This document shows, one piece after another, positions 38,401-46,452 of a stretch of 64,000 nt of DNA (the stretch's first letter is position 1; every line of letters begins with the position of its first letter). The translations under genes were made by a program, and so were the position numbers. The notes under the pieces are model-generated. The model worked only from the letters and a program-made list of their open reading frames with translations, ran no database searches and had not been told where the DNA came from. The stretch is from Pseudarthrobacter enclensis (GTDB lineage Bacteria; Actinomycetota; Actinomycetes; Actinomycetales; Micrococcaceae), in contig NZ_JAUSRE010000001.1 in NCBI RefSeq assembly GCF_030811655.1, positions 124,001-188,000 on the forward strand. Reading direction: 5' to 3'.

Positions 38401-38655
38401 TGCCCCGGCAAACCGGGCGTTCCCGACCGCTACAGTTCCTCACCGCCCTCGTGCGGCGGAAGCGACGCAAACTGGGTGTCCTACTCCGACGGCTGGATCC
38501 CCAGCGCCTGCTGGATGAACATCTACGGGTCCAGCGAAACCTCCAACCCGCCCAGCTACTACAAGTGGTACCGCATGGACGGTGGCCCGTGGGCGGGATG
38601 GTACGTGAAGCTGGCCACCATCGACATTAGCGGCCCGGATGTCGGCAGATGTTGA
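32500..38655 (+). CDS. Giant membrane-anchored Ig-like/cadherin-like and FN3 repeat surface protein
   Basis: 2051-residue extracellular protein with an N-terminal membrane anchor at residues 28-48 (RRIAGTAFGAVVAVVVTGAVLYP). Residues 55-385 form a beta-rich, propeller-like domain. From about 410 to 1480 there are about eleven Ig/cadherin-like repeats of 90-100 residues with calcium-type Asp motifs (LDNDSDPDGD, ANDTDPDGD, KNDVDPNGG). Five fibronectin type III modules follow at about 1484-1945, then a Cys-containing tail to residue 2051. Head of the 24-kb cluster; moxR is 53 bp downstream. The first 870 bases of the gene use T/G-ending codons unlike the rest. It corresponds to FN3 of the bifidobacterial PFNA cluster. 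Confidence 0.88.
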   Translation: MNRRGQTRPKSPGAAVSPWRRMMRSRRIAGTAFGAVVAVVVTGAVLYPGFKTTEVELNDGGVWVVSKSKNAVGRLNYPSRVLDGAVTPASTTFDVLQHAGEVFVDDVTGSTLNQVSPANMRLGGDKQLPGSAVVSFGAQTISVTEASSGKVWAVSPSTVNGFDKEASEPVLVGSAGIVSVVGSDDRIYSADPKTGVVTVTGVDAGGEKVSSESSAWDGLKGAGDLQMTVVGDQPVVLDAAAGNLFLAGGKRLALDDARDAKLQQPGPGSDVVAVATRKALVKQPLGGGTAKTVTFDGEGVPAAPVQLGGCVHAAWSGANKYVRDCVNDGDDKKVDVPKASASPSYVFRVNRDLVVLNDVNSGNVWLVNQNMQLVNNWDDVIPPKNQSDDQDQESADNNTINILPDRTKPNRPPETKPDVIGVRPGRTTVLSVLDNDSDPDGDVLTAAVAAGAGPKVGTLESIYGGTAFQITVQADAKPGTETFNYSASDGRGLSATGQVTLSVVGPDENKPPKFKRGEDTTMLVEQGKTVSQNILTDWIDPDGDDLVLLDAKADNDQDQVKVRRDGLLTFQDSGATAGKKNVQVTIWDGRATVTGKVVVNVRPPGALAPVVNADHVTAVVGQDLVISPLKNDVDPNGGALRLAQVEANGPAELGPVTDGGTFTFRSTTPGPVYLTYIASNGPQSSQGLIRVDVESGNDGGDPVAVHDVALMPTGGSVLLDPLANDSDPSGGVLVLQSVKLPDHAAVSVSVINHSVLRITDILGTKDPILFEYTMSNGRKSATGSVSVVPVPAPAVLEAPQPKPDEVNVRVNDVVTIPVLDNDTHPQGQELTVDPVLPQPVDPADGKSFVSENNLRFIAGSQPKTVRAIYNAVDPEGQKSAAAVTIHILPLEGAENSRPQPKNLTARVVAAGTVRIPVPLDGIDPDGDSVQLTGIDSTPAMGTATVGSNFIDFTAAGDGAGTDTFRYKVVDRQGAVNTGTVTVGIAPRGETNQKPTPVDDEVRVRPGRQIAVDATANDTDPDGDRIRILTDGIEADPALQATVSKNSGRIILQAPNEAGTYNVRYTVADDRDATAQATIRLVVDKDVPLKAPIARDDRVTSAQAMGKTAVDVPVLKNDEDPDGVGENLKISTGAATARPGGNGNVLVDLTEQPQLIPYTVEDVDGLQSTAIIWVPGLGQQVPTLAKDEVLEVVAGQSVDVDLKEWVKVREGRSPRLTQADRIKLIGADGGDPVTRDGAGLKYAAGADYVGPGSLTFEVTDGTGPDDPAGLKSTLSIRTKVLPDPNKNNPPELLGADVDVPKGDSASTDLGKLTSDPDRDDVENMKYELVGNAPAGFNASIEGKSLKVSAADSTAPGTRGAVQVKATDPRGLAATATYQLGVTASNRPKPVANDDVEPNAAAGKPVTINVLANDANPFPETPLKIIAANTETGSGTVGVNGDSVTVTPAPGFTGTMVVTYTVEDKTGDDSRHATARIRLTVKDKPAAPTTPQAQSVGDQTALLNWSAPADRGSPITKYTVYGEGGFRQDCPANTCTLNGLTNNTTYHFQVTATNEFGESDRSPASADVRPDVKPDTPLAPSLKFGDKQLTVNWTAPASKGSPVKSYDLEISPAPAGQNAQVQGLTSVNYVWKGLQNGVSYKVRVLARNDARDPSEWSAYSAAEVPAGVPATPTAPSVSQATPVGSQSQLRVVWSAPNNNGDPVSAYTLTTLRGGAAISSQQVGGTSQNVTVDNSESNYTFTVAATNKAGTSATSAQSAPIRAAGKPGQVSSGTVADTGNSGQLKVTFTPLTEAQRNGSTASEIAYSYRTSSGQSGSIAAPGGNINGLPNGTDVTVTIIATSTKNNMSGDAKAIGTGNPYGPPNAPGVNGMASTQGDGQVHWTWNNPNMNGRPLNHFEVSMDGGGWQNVGTANRFDASAGGWSKSHNLRVRAVSVVNGDIGGPATSTSGADPTPPPAPTKVRVKASVVNSCPGKPGVPDRYSSSPPSCGGSDANWVSYSDGWIPSACWMNIYGSSETSNPPSYYKWYRMDGGPWAGWYVKLATIDISGPDVGRC

Positions 38656-38708
38656 TTCACCAAGCCCCTTGACTGCCACCGAACCGTATAGAAAAAGAGG
38701 AGCTTTTC

Positions 38709-39680
38709 ATGACCATGACCATCGAGCAGGCCGAGTGGTTTGCCGACACGTTCGAAAAGCTGGTTGCCAACGTGGGGCAGGCGGTGCTGGGCAAGGAACA
38801 CGTCATCCGGCTGACCTTCACCGCCATGCTGGCCGAAGGCCACGTCCTGTTCGAGGACGCGCCCGGCACCGGCAAGACCTCCCTGGCCCGGGCCCTGGCC
38901 GCCACGGTGCAGGGCTCCAACAACCGCATCCAGTTCACGCCGGACCTGCTGCCGTCGGACGTCACGGGGGTGACCATCTACGACCAGAAAACGCAGAAAT
39001 TCGAGTTCCACAAGGGCCCGATCTTCAACAACATCGTCCTGGCTGATGAAATCAACCGCGCCTCACCCAAGACCCAGTCCGCGCTGCTGGAAGTCATGGA
39101 AGAGTCCCGCGTGACCGTGGACGGCGTCACCTACTCCGCGGGCCGCCCTTTCATGGTTCTGGCCACCCAGAACCCCATCGAGCAGGCCGGCACCTACCGG
39201 CTTCCCGAGGCCCAGCTGGACCGCTTCCTGATCAAGACCTCGATCGGCTACCCGGACCACGCCTCCACGGTGCGGCTGCTGGGCGGGAGCAGCCTGAGGG
39301 ACCGCTCCAAGGAGCTGTCCGCCGTCATCACCACCCAGGCGGTCGCCGACATGGCCGACCTCGCCGCCACCGCACATATCGATACCGCGGTGCTGGAGTA
39401 CATTTCGCGGCTGTGCGAGGAGACCCGCACCGCTCCGGAAACCAGGCTGGGCGTGTCCGTCCGTGGCGCCCTGGCCATGGTCCGGGCTGCCAAGGTCTGG
39501 GCTGCCTCCCAGGGACGGAACTTCGTCCTGCCGGATGACATCAAGGAGCTGGCTGCCGTGGTGTGGACCCACCGGTTCGTCATGGACCCGGAAGCCGAGT
39601 TTTCCGGTGCCACCGCCGAGGCCGTGCTGACCAGGATCCTGGCAGACGTAGCCGCCCCGCAGCAGCGGACCAACGCCTGA
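38709..39680 (+). CDS. MoxR-family AAA+ ATPase
   Basis: 323-residue cytoplasmic MoxR ATPase that probably acts as a chaperone for the membrane proteins encoded downstream. Walker A is DAPGTGKTS, Walker B VLADEINRA, sensor 1 LATQNPIEQ, and the C-terminal lid contains GVSVRGALAMVRAAKVWA. The pairing of MoxR with DUF58 and a transglutaminase-like membrane protein is a conserved module. GAGGAG lies six bases before ATG 38709. A TATAGA hexamer in the 53-bp gap has no matching -35. Confidence 0.93.
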   Translation: MTMTIEQAEWFADTFEKLVANVGQAVLGKEHVIRLTFTAMLAEGHVLFEDAPGTGKTSLARALAATVQGSNNRIQFTPDLLPSDVTGVTIYDQKTQKFEFHKGPIFNNIVLADEINRASPKTQSALLEVMEESRVTVDGVTYSAGRPFMVLATQNPIEQAGTYRLPEAQLDRFLIKTSIGYPDHASTVRLLGGSSLRDRSKELSAVITTQAVADMADLAATAHIDTAVLEYISRLCEETRTAPETRLGVSVRGALAMVRAAKVWAASQGRNFVLPDDIKELAAVVWTHRFVMDPEAEFSGATAEAVLTRILADVAAPQQRTNA

Positions 39681-39750
39681 CCCGGTGGCTGCAGCGCGAA
39701 GCTGCAGCCGCCACCTTTCCATTCCAGCGCAACAACGAAGGCACACCTTT

Positions 39751-41094
39751 ATGTCCGACGGCACGTCCAGCGGCACCCCGTTGACCCGGCTCGCGGAGCG
39801 TCTCCAGCAGCTCCTCCACTGGAACGGCCGCACCACCCGCCTGCATCCGGCAGCAGTATGGTCAGAGGCCAGCAGTACCGCCCTGCAGGCCATGGCACCT
39901 GCCTGGCGTGCCGTCCGGGACAGCTGGCTGAAGTACGCGTGGCCGGTGCTGTCCGTGGTCAGCATCCTTGGGTGGTCCGTCCTGGCCGCCGCCGTCCTGC
40001 TGTGGATCACCGGGCAGGCGTTCGGCTGGCAGGAAGCCACTGCAGCGTCCATAGCCGCCTTCGCCATGTTCGTCCTCGCCGTGGCCTTCATCCTGGGCCG
40101 GTCCTCCTATGGCGTGGTGCTGGACCTCGCCCGTACCAGGGTGGCGGTGGGAGACAGCGCGGTGGGCAGCATTGCGGTCTCCAACACCTCGGCACGGCCG
40201 CTGCTGCCGGCCGCGCTGGAACTGCCCGTGGGCAGCACCACGGCCGTGTTCCACCTGCCGCGGATGAAGCCGGGGCAGGTCCACGAGGACCTCTTCACCA
40301 TTCCCACCGCCCGGCGTGCCGTCATCGTGGTGGGGCCTGTCCGCTCCGTCCGCGCCGACCCCCTGCACCTGCTCCGCCGCCAGGTGCTGTGGACAGAGCC
40401 GGAGGACCTCTTCGTCCACCCGCGCACTGTACCCCTGGCCGGTTCCGCCGCAGGCTTCATCCGGGACCTCGAGGGCATGCCCACCACGGACCTCTCCAGC
40501 GCCGACGTCTCCTTCCACGCCCTGCGCGACTATGTGCCGGGCGATGACCGCCGCCACATCCACTGGAAGACCACTGCCCGCACCAACAAACTGATGGTGC
40601 GTCAGTTCGAGGAAACCCGCAGGGCCCACCTGGCCATCTCGCTGTCCATCAATACTGACGAATACGCCTCGGACAACGAGTTTGAGATGGCCATTTCCGT
40701 GGCTGCGTCCATCGGCCGGCAGGCCATCCGGGAACAGCGCGAACTGGACGTCCTCACCCAGAAGGGGCCGCTGCGCTGCGAGACCGGGCGCAACATGCTC
40801 GATGACATGACGCGGATCGTGGGCACTCCTATGCGCCGCACCGCCGTCGACCTCGCCCGGACCCTGGCTGATACGGTCCCCAACGCCTCCGTGGTCTTCT
40901 TCGTGGTGGGCAGCAATGTGACGGCAACGCAACTGCGTTCCGCCGCCGCCTCCGTTCCGCCCGGCGTGCGAAGCCTTGCGGTCCGGGTGGAAGCCCGGGC
41001 CGCGCCCGCCAGGGCCAACATCGCAGACCTCACCGTCCTGACGCTCGGCGACCTGGCCGACCTTGCCATCGTGCTGAGAAAGGCGGCCGCATGA
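39751..41094 (+). CDS. DUF58-domain membrane protein
   Basis: 447-residue protein. Two membrane helices lie near residues 72-125 (VLSVVSILGWSVLAAAVLLW and IAAFAMFVLAVAFILG), followed by a beta-rich part and the cytoplasmic DUF58 core DYVPGDDRRHIHWKTTART near 265-283, which resembles a VWA-type domain. DUF58 proteins are obligate neighbours of MoxR ATPases and probably bind them. ATG 39751 was chosen over earlier frame starts because it begins the conserved product. It overlaps the next gene by four bases (ATGA). Confidence 0.88.
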   Translation: MSDGTSSGTPLTRLAERLQQLLHWNGRTTRLHPAAVWSEASSTALQAMAPAWRAVRDSWLKYAWPVLSVVSILGWSVLAAAVLLWITGQAFGWQEATAASIAAFAMFVLAVAFILGRSSYGVVLDLARTRVAVGDSAVGSIAVSNTSARPLLPAALELPVGSTTAVFHLPRMKPGQVHEDLFTIPTARRAVIVVGPVRSVRADPLHLLRRQVLWTEPEDLFVHPRTVPLAGSAAGFIRDLEGMPTTDLSSADVSFHALRDYVPGDDRRHIHWKTTARTNKLMVRQFEETRRAHLAISLSINTDEYASDNEFEMAISVAASIGRQAIREQRELDVLTQKGPLRCETGRNMLDDMTRIVGTPMRRTAVDLARTLADTVPNASVVFFVVGSNVTATQLRSAAASVPPGVRSLAVRVEARAAPARANIADLTVLTLGDLADLAIVLRKAAA

Positions 41095-43685
41095 GCGCCG
41101 CACCGGGCCGGACGGCATCAACGCGGTCCCCGCAACCCCGTACCCGCCGCAAGGCCGCCAACCCGGAATCGGCCTTCGCAACCGGGCAGCCGCTGTGGCA
41201 CTTCCTGCTCGACACCGGGGCCCTGGTGGTCCTGCTGGGCCTGGGCCTGCTCGGGTTCGGCCTGAGCTTCGGAGGTGACCCCTACTACCTGTTGTCCGGG
41301 TTCGGCGGCATCATCCTTGGCCTCGCCATCGGCGCGGCCAACGCCCACCTGCGCCTGGGCATGCTGATCACCACGGCCTTGGCCCTGTCTGCGTATCTCG
41401 TGTTGGGGACCTGGCTGGCGGTGCCGGACTCCGCTATTGCCGGCTTCGTCCCCAGCCTTGCTTCGCTGCGGACCCTGCTCCTGGGCGTCGTTTTCGCCTG
41501 GAAGGACATGCTTACGGTGGGCGTGCCCGTGGGAACGGCCGGCGGCGTGCTCATCGTGCCCTTCCTTAGCTCGCTGCTCATGGCGCTCGTTGCTGCGCTC
41601 CTGACCTGGCGGGCCCGCAGCCCGTACCTGCCCCTCCTGCCCGTGCTGGTCCTGTTCGTCACCGGCATCGCCTTCAGCACCAACGCGGCGTTCCTCACGC
41701 TCGAGCGCGGGATCGGCCTGACCGTGCTGGGCATCGCCTGGGCAACGTTCCGGCGGGACGTCCTGCGGCGGAACAGCACCCGGAGGGTGGCCGTCAATAG
41801 CCCCCAGACAGACAGCGCTGCTGCCCGGCGTGCCAGGATCCGCAGGCTCGGCATGGCCGCGGGCGTGATGGTCCTCAGCGTGGGGATCACCGCGGTGGCT
41901 GCGCCGCTTGTCAGCGCCGGGGATGACCGCAAGGTCCTCCGCAACGTGGTGGTGCCCCCATTCGACCCCAAGGACTACATCACACCTCTGGCCAGCTTCC
42001 GGACGTACGTGAAGGACAAGAAGGACGACACCCTGTTCGTGGTCAAGGGGCTGCCGAAGGACGGGCGTGTTCGCCTGGGCGCCCTGGACGCCTTCAACGG
42101 GACCAACTACAACATGGATCCCAACGGCTCCGGCAACTTCAGCAAGGTGGGCGATGCCAAGTCCATCAACACGCTCGCCGACACGGGAGGGGTGGTGCCC
42201 GCCAACGACTACTCAATCAGCATCAACATCGAGGACTACCAGGGCTTCTTCGTCCCGGGCGGCCGCAAGACCACGGGCATAAGCTTTGACCAGGCAGGTT
42301 CGGCAGCTGCTGCCGGCCTCTACTTCAACCCGGGGACGGACACCGCCGTGACCACCAACGGCCTGTCCCGCGGCGATTCATACAGCGTCCAGGTATCCGA
42401 TCCCGTCAAGCTTGAGCACGGTCAGCTGACCCAGTACGACTTCGCCAAGGTTTCCCTCCCGGACCCGCTGGAGGTGCCGCCGGTGGTGGGTTCCCAGGCC
42501 AACGACCTGTCCGCTGATGCCCCCACCGCCATCGACAGGGTGCGCCAGATCGAGGCCCATTTCCAGAAGACGGGGGCGTTCAGCAACGGTCTGGTGAGCG
42601 AGGGCCAGCTGCCCAGCGTTTCGGGCCACGGTTCGGCCCGTATCCGCAGCCTGCTGACTGCCAAGCAGATGCTCGGTGACGATGAGCAGTACGCGGTGGC
42701 CATGTCCCTGATGCTCCGGCACCTCGGCATCCCCTCCCGCGTGGTGATGGGTTTCTACCCCGATCCGACAAGCCCGGAAAACGGTGCAGGCGAAGTGAAG
42801 ATCACCGGCAAGGACGTCCACGCCTGGGTTGAGGTGGCGTTTGAACGGGTTGGCTGGGTCAGCTTTGATCCCACCCCGCCCAAGGACAACATTCCCATCC
42901 CGCCGGACCCCGAGAACAAGTCCAAGCCCAAGCCGCAGGTGCTGCAGCCGCCGCCCCCGCCGCAGGAGCCGGCGGACCTGCCGCCGGACTCTTCGCCGGA
43001 CGCCCTGGACGCGGACCAGAAGAAGAACAACCCGTGGCTCTTCTGGGGTGCCCTCCTGGGTGCGCTGGGCGTCGCCGCCATTCCGCTGGTGGTCCTGGCC
43101 TTCCCGCTGTTGCTGGTTGCCCTGTTGAAGTCACGACGGCGGAAGTCGCGTTTCAGCGACGGCCTCCCCGCCCAGCGGGTGGGCGGGGGCTGGAGCGAAG
43201 TGGTGAGCCTGGCGACCGACCTGGGCGCCGCCGTCGACGCCCGTTCGACGCGGCGCGAAAGCGCTGCCGTGTTGGCCGAGGCGTTCCCTGCCACCCAGGG
43301 CACCACCACAATGCTGGCCCGCCGGGCTGACGCTTCGATCTTCGGCGCCGGCGAGCCCACGGAGGAGGACGTCCGTGAGTACTGGACCATCGTTGACGGT
43401 TCGCTCAAGGAGCTGACCGCGGGGATGGGCTTCTGGCGCCGCCAACAGGCACGCTTCTCGCCGCGTTCGCTGCTGGCCGATGCCCGGACCGCCATGAACT
43501 CCGGCAACGGCATCACGTTGCGCGGCGGCCTCTTGGCGCTGCCCGGCGTGGCCGGGATCCTTGCTGCCCGCCGCCGTCGTACCTCCGGCGCAGCCGCCGC
43601 GCCGCAGGAGCCGGGCGCACCCGGGGCGGGGCACCAGGCACCGGACCAGCAGGCACCGGACCAGCAAGGACCAGCACAGCAGTGA
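41091..43685 (+). CDS. Transglutaminase-like (TgpA-type) membrane protein lacking the catalytic Cys
   Basis: 864-residue membrane protein. A cluster of about six helices spans residues 25-230, an extracellular domain follows, and another helix lies near 645-680 (WLFWGALLGALGVAAIPLVVL) before a cytoplasmic tail. The transglutaminase core is at 520-600. In active enzymes it reads GDCExYA; here it is GDDEQYA, so Asp531 replaces the nucleophilic Cys. The His and Asp positions survive (VHAWVEV and FDPTPP). It probably binds rather than crosslinks substrates. Overlaps of four bases on both sides (ATGA and GTGA). Confidence 0.88.
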   Translation: MSAAPGRTASTRSPQPRTRRKAANPESAFATGQPLWHFLLDTGALVVLLGLGLLGFGLSFGGDPYYLLSGFGGIILGLAIGAANAHLRLGMLITTALALSAYLVLGTWLAVPDSAIAGFVPSLASLRTLLLGVVFAWKDMLTVGVPVGTAGGVLIVPFLSSLLMALVAALLTWRARSPYLPLLPVLVLFVTGIAFSTNAAFLTLERGIGLTVLGIAWATFRRDVLRRNSTRRVAVNSPQTDSAAARRARIRRLGMAAGVMVLSVGITAVAAPLVSAGDDRKVLRNVVVPPFDPKDYITPLASFRTYVKDKKDDTLFVVKGLPKDGRVRLGALDAFNGTNYNMDPNGSGNFSKVGDAKSINTLADTGGVVPANDYSISINIEDYQGFFVPGGRKTTGISFDQAGSAAAAGLYFNPGTDTAVTTNGLSRGDSYSVQVSDPVKLEHGQLTQYDFAKVSLPDPLEVPPVVGSQANDLSADAPTAIDRVRQIEAHFQKTGAFSNGLVSEGQLPSVSGHGSARIRSLLTAKQMLGDDEQYAVAMSLMLRHLGIPSRVVMGFYPDPTSPENGAGEVKITGKDVHAWVEVAFERVGWVSFDPTPPKDNIPIPPDPENKSKPKPQVLQPPPPPQEPADLPPDSSPDALDADQKKNNPWLFWGALLGALGVAAIPLVVLAFPLLLVALLKSRRRKSRFSDGLPAQRVGGGWSEVVSLATDLGAAVDARSTRRESAAVLAEAFPATQGTTTMLARRADASIFGAGEPTEEDVREYWTIVDGSLKELTAGMGFWRRQQARFSPRSLLADARTAMNSGNGITLRGGLLALPGVAGILAARRRRTSGAAAAPQEPGAPGAGHQAPDQQAPDQQGPAQQ

Positions 43686-45520
43686 CCGCCGACGCCGAAC
43701 GCTGCCCGCGCTGCCAACAGCAGATTCGTGCGGGGGCCACGTTTTGTCCCGCCTGCGGCGCACAGCTGCCCAACCGGGCAGCGCGCCGCAGCCGCCTCGA
43801 GGGCATTCCCGCGGAACGGGACCGTCGCGATGCCCGGGAGGCGCGCCCCGCGCACACGCCCGGGATTCCCGGTACTATCCCGGTAGTAGAAAGGCCCCCG
43901 GCAGGTCAGCCGGCGGGCACAGCATTGAAGGGCGCCGCGCACGTGGGCGCCTACTACACGGACAGCCCACACACGGACAGCCCGCACGCGGGCTCCGGGC
44001 CGGGCAGCACCGGCGGTTTTGCCGCGGTGGAAGCCGCTCCAGGGGGAGGAACGGGAATGGCAGTAAACCTTCAGCTTGTTCCGGCTGCGGCGGGCAAGCG
44101 GCTTGGTGCTGCCGTCATTGACTGGCTGCCCGGGGTGGCGGTGCTGGTGGTGGCGTTTGCCATCGGCTTCGCCGGGATCACCCGGACCAGAAGCGGCGGC
44201 TTCATCATTTATGACACCTCTTCCCTGGTGCTGTTCGGCAGCATCGGCCTCGGACTGACCCTGGCCTACCTGTTCGTCGTGCTCGGCCTGGAGGCCCGCA
44301 GCGGCAAAACGCCCGGCAACCTGCTGATGGGCATCCGCAGCGCCGACCACGATGGCTATGCGCCCGGTGCCGGCGCCGTCTTCCTGCGTGGCCTCATCAC
44401 CGGCGCCGGCGTCCTGCTGGCCCTGCTGGCCGCGGTTCTGGTGGTCGTCTTCAAGTGGTTCGATGCCGCTCTCTTCATCCTTGGGCCGCTGCTCCTCGTG
44501 GGTGCCGCCTGGGCAATACTGGTGGTGGTGTCCTGCCGATGGGACAGGAACGGCGGCCTGCGCGGCTGGAACGATGCAGCTGCAAGGACGCTGGTGTTCG
44601 ACGTCAAGGCAGGCAGGGATCCCATCACCACCGGGGGAATCCAGGGGCCGTACAGCTTTGCGCCACTGGACCTTCCCCCCGTGCAGCAGGTGCTGTCCCC
44701 GGTAGCAGGAGCGAAGCAGGCCCAGGCTTCGGCGCCTGCACCGCAGCACCGGGTCCAAGTTACGCAGAACCCGGTGATGCGGGGACCGTTGATGCAGGGC
44801 CCGTTGATGCAGGGCCCGTTGATGCAGGGCCCGGGGACGCCGGCCCCTGCAGCTCCGGCGGCGTTCGCACCGTTACCTGCCACGCCGGCCCCACAGTTTG
44901 GCGTATCTCCCGCGCCGGCATCCCCAAGCCGTGCAGGCCAGTTACCCGCGCCGTCGACCATCATGCCGTCCCACACCATGCCCTACACGTCGCCGGCATC
45001 ATTCGCGCCGCCCGCAACCGACGCCCCCGTACAGGCTGCCCCCGTTGCCCGTGGTGCCGCCCCGGGTTTCGCTCCTGCCGCAGCCGTTCCCACCGACCCG
45101 TCCCAGGGCCACCGCGTGGCCGCGCAGCAGGTTGACGACGACGTCGAACGCACCCAAGTGCGCCCCGGCGCCGGCGGACCGGCCCCGGTAGCCGTCCTCC
45201 GCATCCGGTTGGACGACGGCCGTGACTTCCAGCTGGACCGCAGCGTCCTGGTGGGCCGCAACCCCGTGGGCCAGGCGGGGGAACAACACGCCCAACTGCT
45301 GGCCGTGGATGATCCCGGCCGCTCCATTTCCAAGACGCACCTGCACCTGCTCACCGACGGCGCGGGCATCTGGGTGACGGACCGGCAGTCAACCAACGGA
45401 AGCGCCGTCACCACACCGGACGGCCTGCGCACCCCCTTGGTGCCGGGCGTCCCCACGTTTGTCAGCCCGGGATCCAGCGTCCACTTTGGAGACCGTACCT
45501 TTTACCTAGGACAGGCATGA
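43682..45520 (+). CDS. Zinc-ribbon, RDD and FHA domain membrane protein
   Basis: 612-residue protein. A zinc ribbon (Cys8, Cys11, Cys22, Cys25) opens it. An RDD membrane domain with about four helices covers residues 137-310 (GKRLGAAVIDWLPG, then GKTPGNLLMGIRS). A long Pro/Ala linker includes three perfect GPLMQ pentapeptides. The C-terminal FHA domain at about 500-612 contains LVGRNP, SISKTHLHL and STNGS, the phosphothreonine-binding residues. It is therefore a candidate phospho-dependent partner of the kinase in the same cluster. The GTG start overlaps the previous stop (GTGA), and the next gene overlaps by four bases. Confidence 0.85.
   Translation: MTADAERCPRCQQQIRAGATFCPACGAQLPNRAARRSRLEGIPAERDRRDAREARPAHTPGIPGTIPVVERPPAGQPAGTALKGAAHVGAYYTDSPHTDSPHAGSGPGSTGGFAAVEAAPGGGTGMAVNLQLVPAAAGKRLGAAVIDWLPGVAVLVVAFAIGFAGITRTRSGGFIIYDTSSLVLFGSIGLGLTLAYLFVVLGLEARSGKTPGNLLMGIRSADHDGYAPGAGAVFLRGLITGAGVLLALLAAVLVVVFKWFDAALFILGPLLLVGAAWAILVVVSCRWDRNGGLRGWNDAAARTLVFDVKAGRDPITTGGIQGPYSFAPLDLPPVQQVLSPVAGAKQAQASAPAPQHRVQVTQNPVMRGPLMQGPLMQGPLMQGPGTPAPAAPAAFAPLPATPAPQFGVSPAPASPSRAGQLPAPSTIMPSHTMPYTSPASFAPPATDAPVQAAPVARGAAPGFAPAAAVPTDPSQGHRVAAQQVDDDVERTQVRPGAGGPAPVAVLRIRLDDGRDFQLDRSVLVGRNPVGQAGEQHAQLLAVDDPGRSISKTHLHLLTDGAGIWVTDRQSTNGSAVTTPDGLRTPLVPGVPTFVSPGSSVHFGDRTFYLGQA
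44783..44827 (+). repeat. Short tandem repeat inside the RDD/FHA gene
   Basis: Three in-frame 15-bp units (GGCCCGTTGATGCAG, the first with one mismatch) encoding GPLMQ three times in the disordered linker. Because units are multiples of three, copy number could change without shifting frame. Confidence 0.85.
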
Positions 45521-46452
45521 ACCAGCACCCCGCCAGTGTTTCCCCCACCATCCAGCCGGGCCCGGGCCTCAGCCTCACGTACGGCTACGGGACGGACAGG
45601 GGACTCCGCCGGGAACTGAACGAGGATTCGTACATCGCCGCCGACCCCGTGTTTGCCGTGGCAGACGGCATGGGCGGGCACGAGGCCGGCGAAATCGCCA
45701 GCGGCCTGTGTGTGCGTGCGCTCGCCGAAATGCCCCAAATCGCCTCTGGCGAACGGAGTATCACGGCCGGTGTCCTCCAGCAGTACCTTGTCCGTGCGGA
45801 CAACTCCATCCGCGAAGCCACCGGAGCGCGGGCCGGCACCACCTTGACCGGCGCGGTCCTCGTGGAACAGATGGGCATGCCTTACTGGCTGGTGCTGAAC
45901 ATCGGCGACTCCCGCACCTACCGGCTCAGCCAGGGACGATTTGAGCAGATCAGCGTAGACCACTCCGAGGTCCAGGAACTCGTCGACGCGGGCGAGATCA
46001 CCGCCCAGGAAGCCACCGTCCACCCGCGCCGGCACGTGGTCACCCGCGCCCTGGGCACAGGGGATGAGACGGAGGCGGACTACTGGCTCCTCCCGGTCGA
46101 GGAAGGCGACCGCATCCTGGTGTGCTCCGACGGGCTGACCGGCGAACTCAGCGATGACGAAATCCTCCGCATCCTCAGTACCGTGGCGGACCCTCAGGAC
46201 GCGGTGGACACCCTGATCCAGGCTGCCCTGCGCAGCGGTGGCCGGGACAACGTCACCGCCATCGTGGTGGACGCACGGAACGTAGCGAACGACGACGGCG
46301 CGGGCACCACGGCGCCCCGGCAGACCTCCGATGACGGAGACGAAGTGACGCTGCCGCGTCCCCCGGCGTCAGAAGCGGTCACGGAGCCCCTGCCCGAACC
46401 GGTGGTGGCAAGCACGGACCATGAGGGGGAGCCGGACGATGACCGGCGCTAG
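45517..46452 (+). CDS. PP2C-family serine/threonine phosphatase
   Basis: 311-residue cytoplasmic metal-dependent phosphatase (PstP/Stp-like). Catalytic segments are RELNEDSY with the metal Asp, VADGMGGHEAGE, GDSRTYRL, VCSDGLTGEL and the C-terminal GGRDNVTAIVVD, so the metal-binding aspartates are intact. It should dephosphorylate targets of the kinase encoded two genes downstream. No membrane segment is seen, unlike PstP. The last ~60 residues are acidic and Pro/Glu-rich. It overlaps the upstream gene by four bases and the downstream gene by 14. Confidence 0.93.
   Translation: MNQHPASVSPTIQPGPGLSLTYGYGTDRGLRRELNEDSYIAADPVFAVADGMGGHEAGEIASGLCVRALAEMPQIASGERSITAGVLQQYLVRADNSIREATGARAGTTLTGAVLVEQMGMPYWLVLNIGDSRTYRLSQGRFEQISVDHSEVQELVDAGEITAQEATVHPRRHVVTRALGTGDETEADYWLLPVEEGDRILVCSDGLTGELSDDEILRILSTVADPQDAVDTLIQAALRSGGRDNVTAIVVDARNVANDDGAGTTAPRQTSDDGDEVTLPRPPASEAVTEPLPEPVVASTDHEGEPDDDRR

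Noticed and set aside
38670..38695. Possible promoter TTGACT...TATAGA before moxR
   Set aside because: The spacing between the hexamers is only 12 bases, too short for a standard promoter. The gene is probably read from upstream.
44783..44827. CRISPR-like array
   Set aside because: The units are contiguous 15-mers coding for a pentapeptide, with no spacers and no cas genes nearby.
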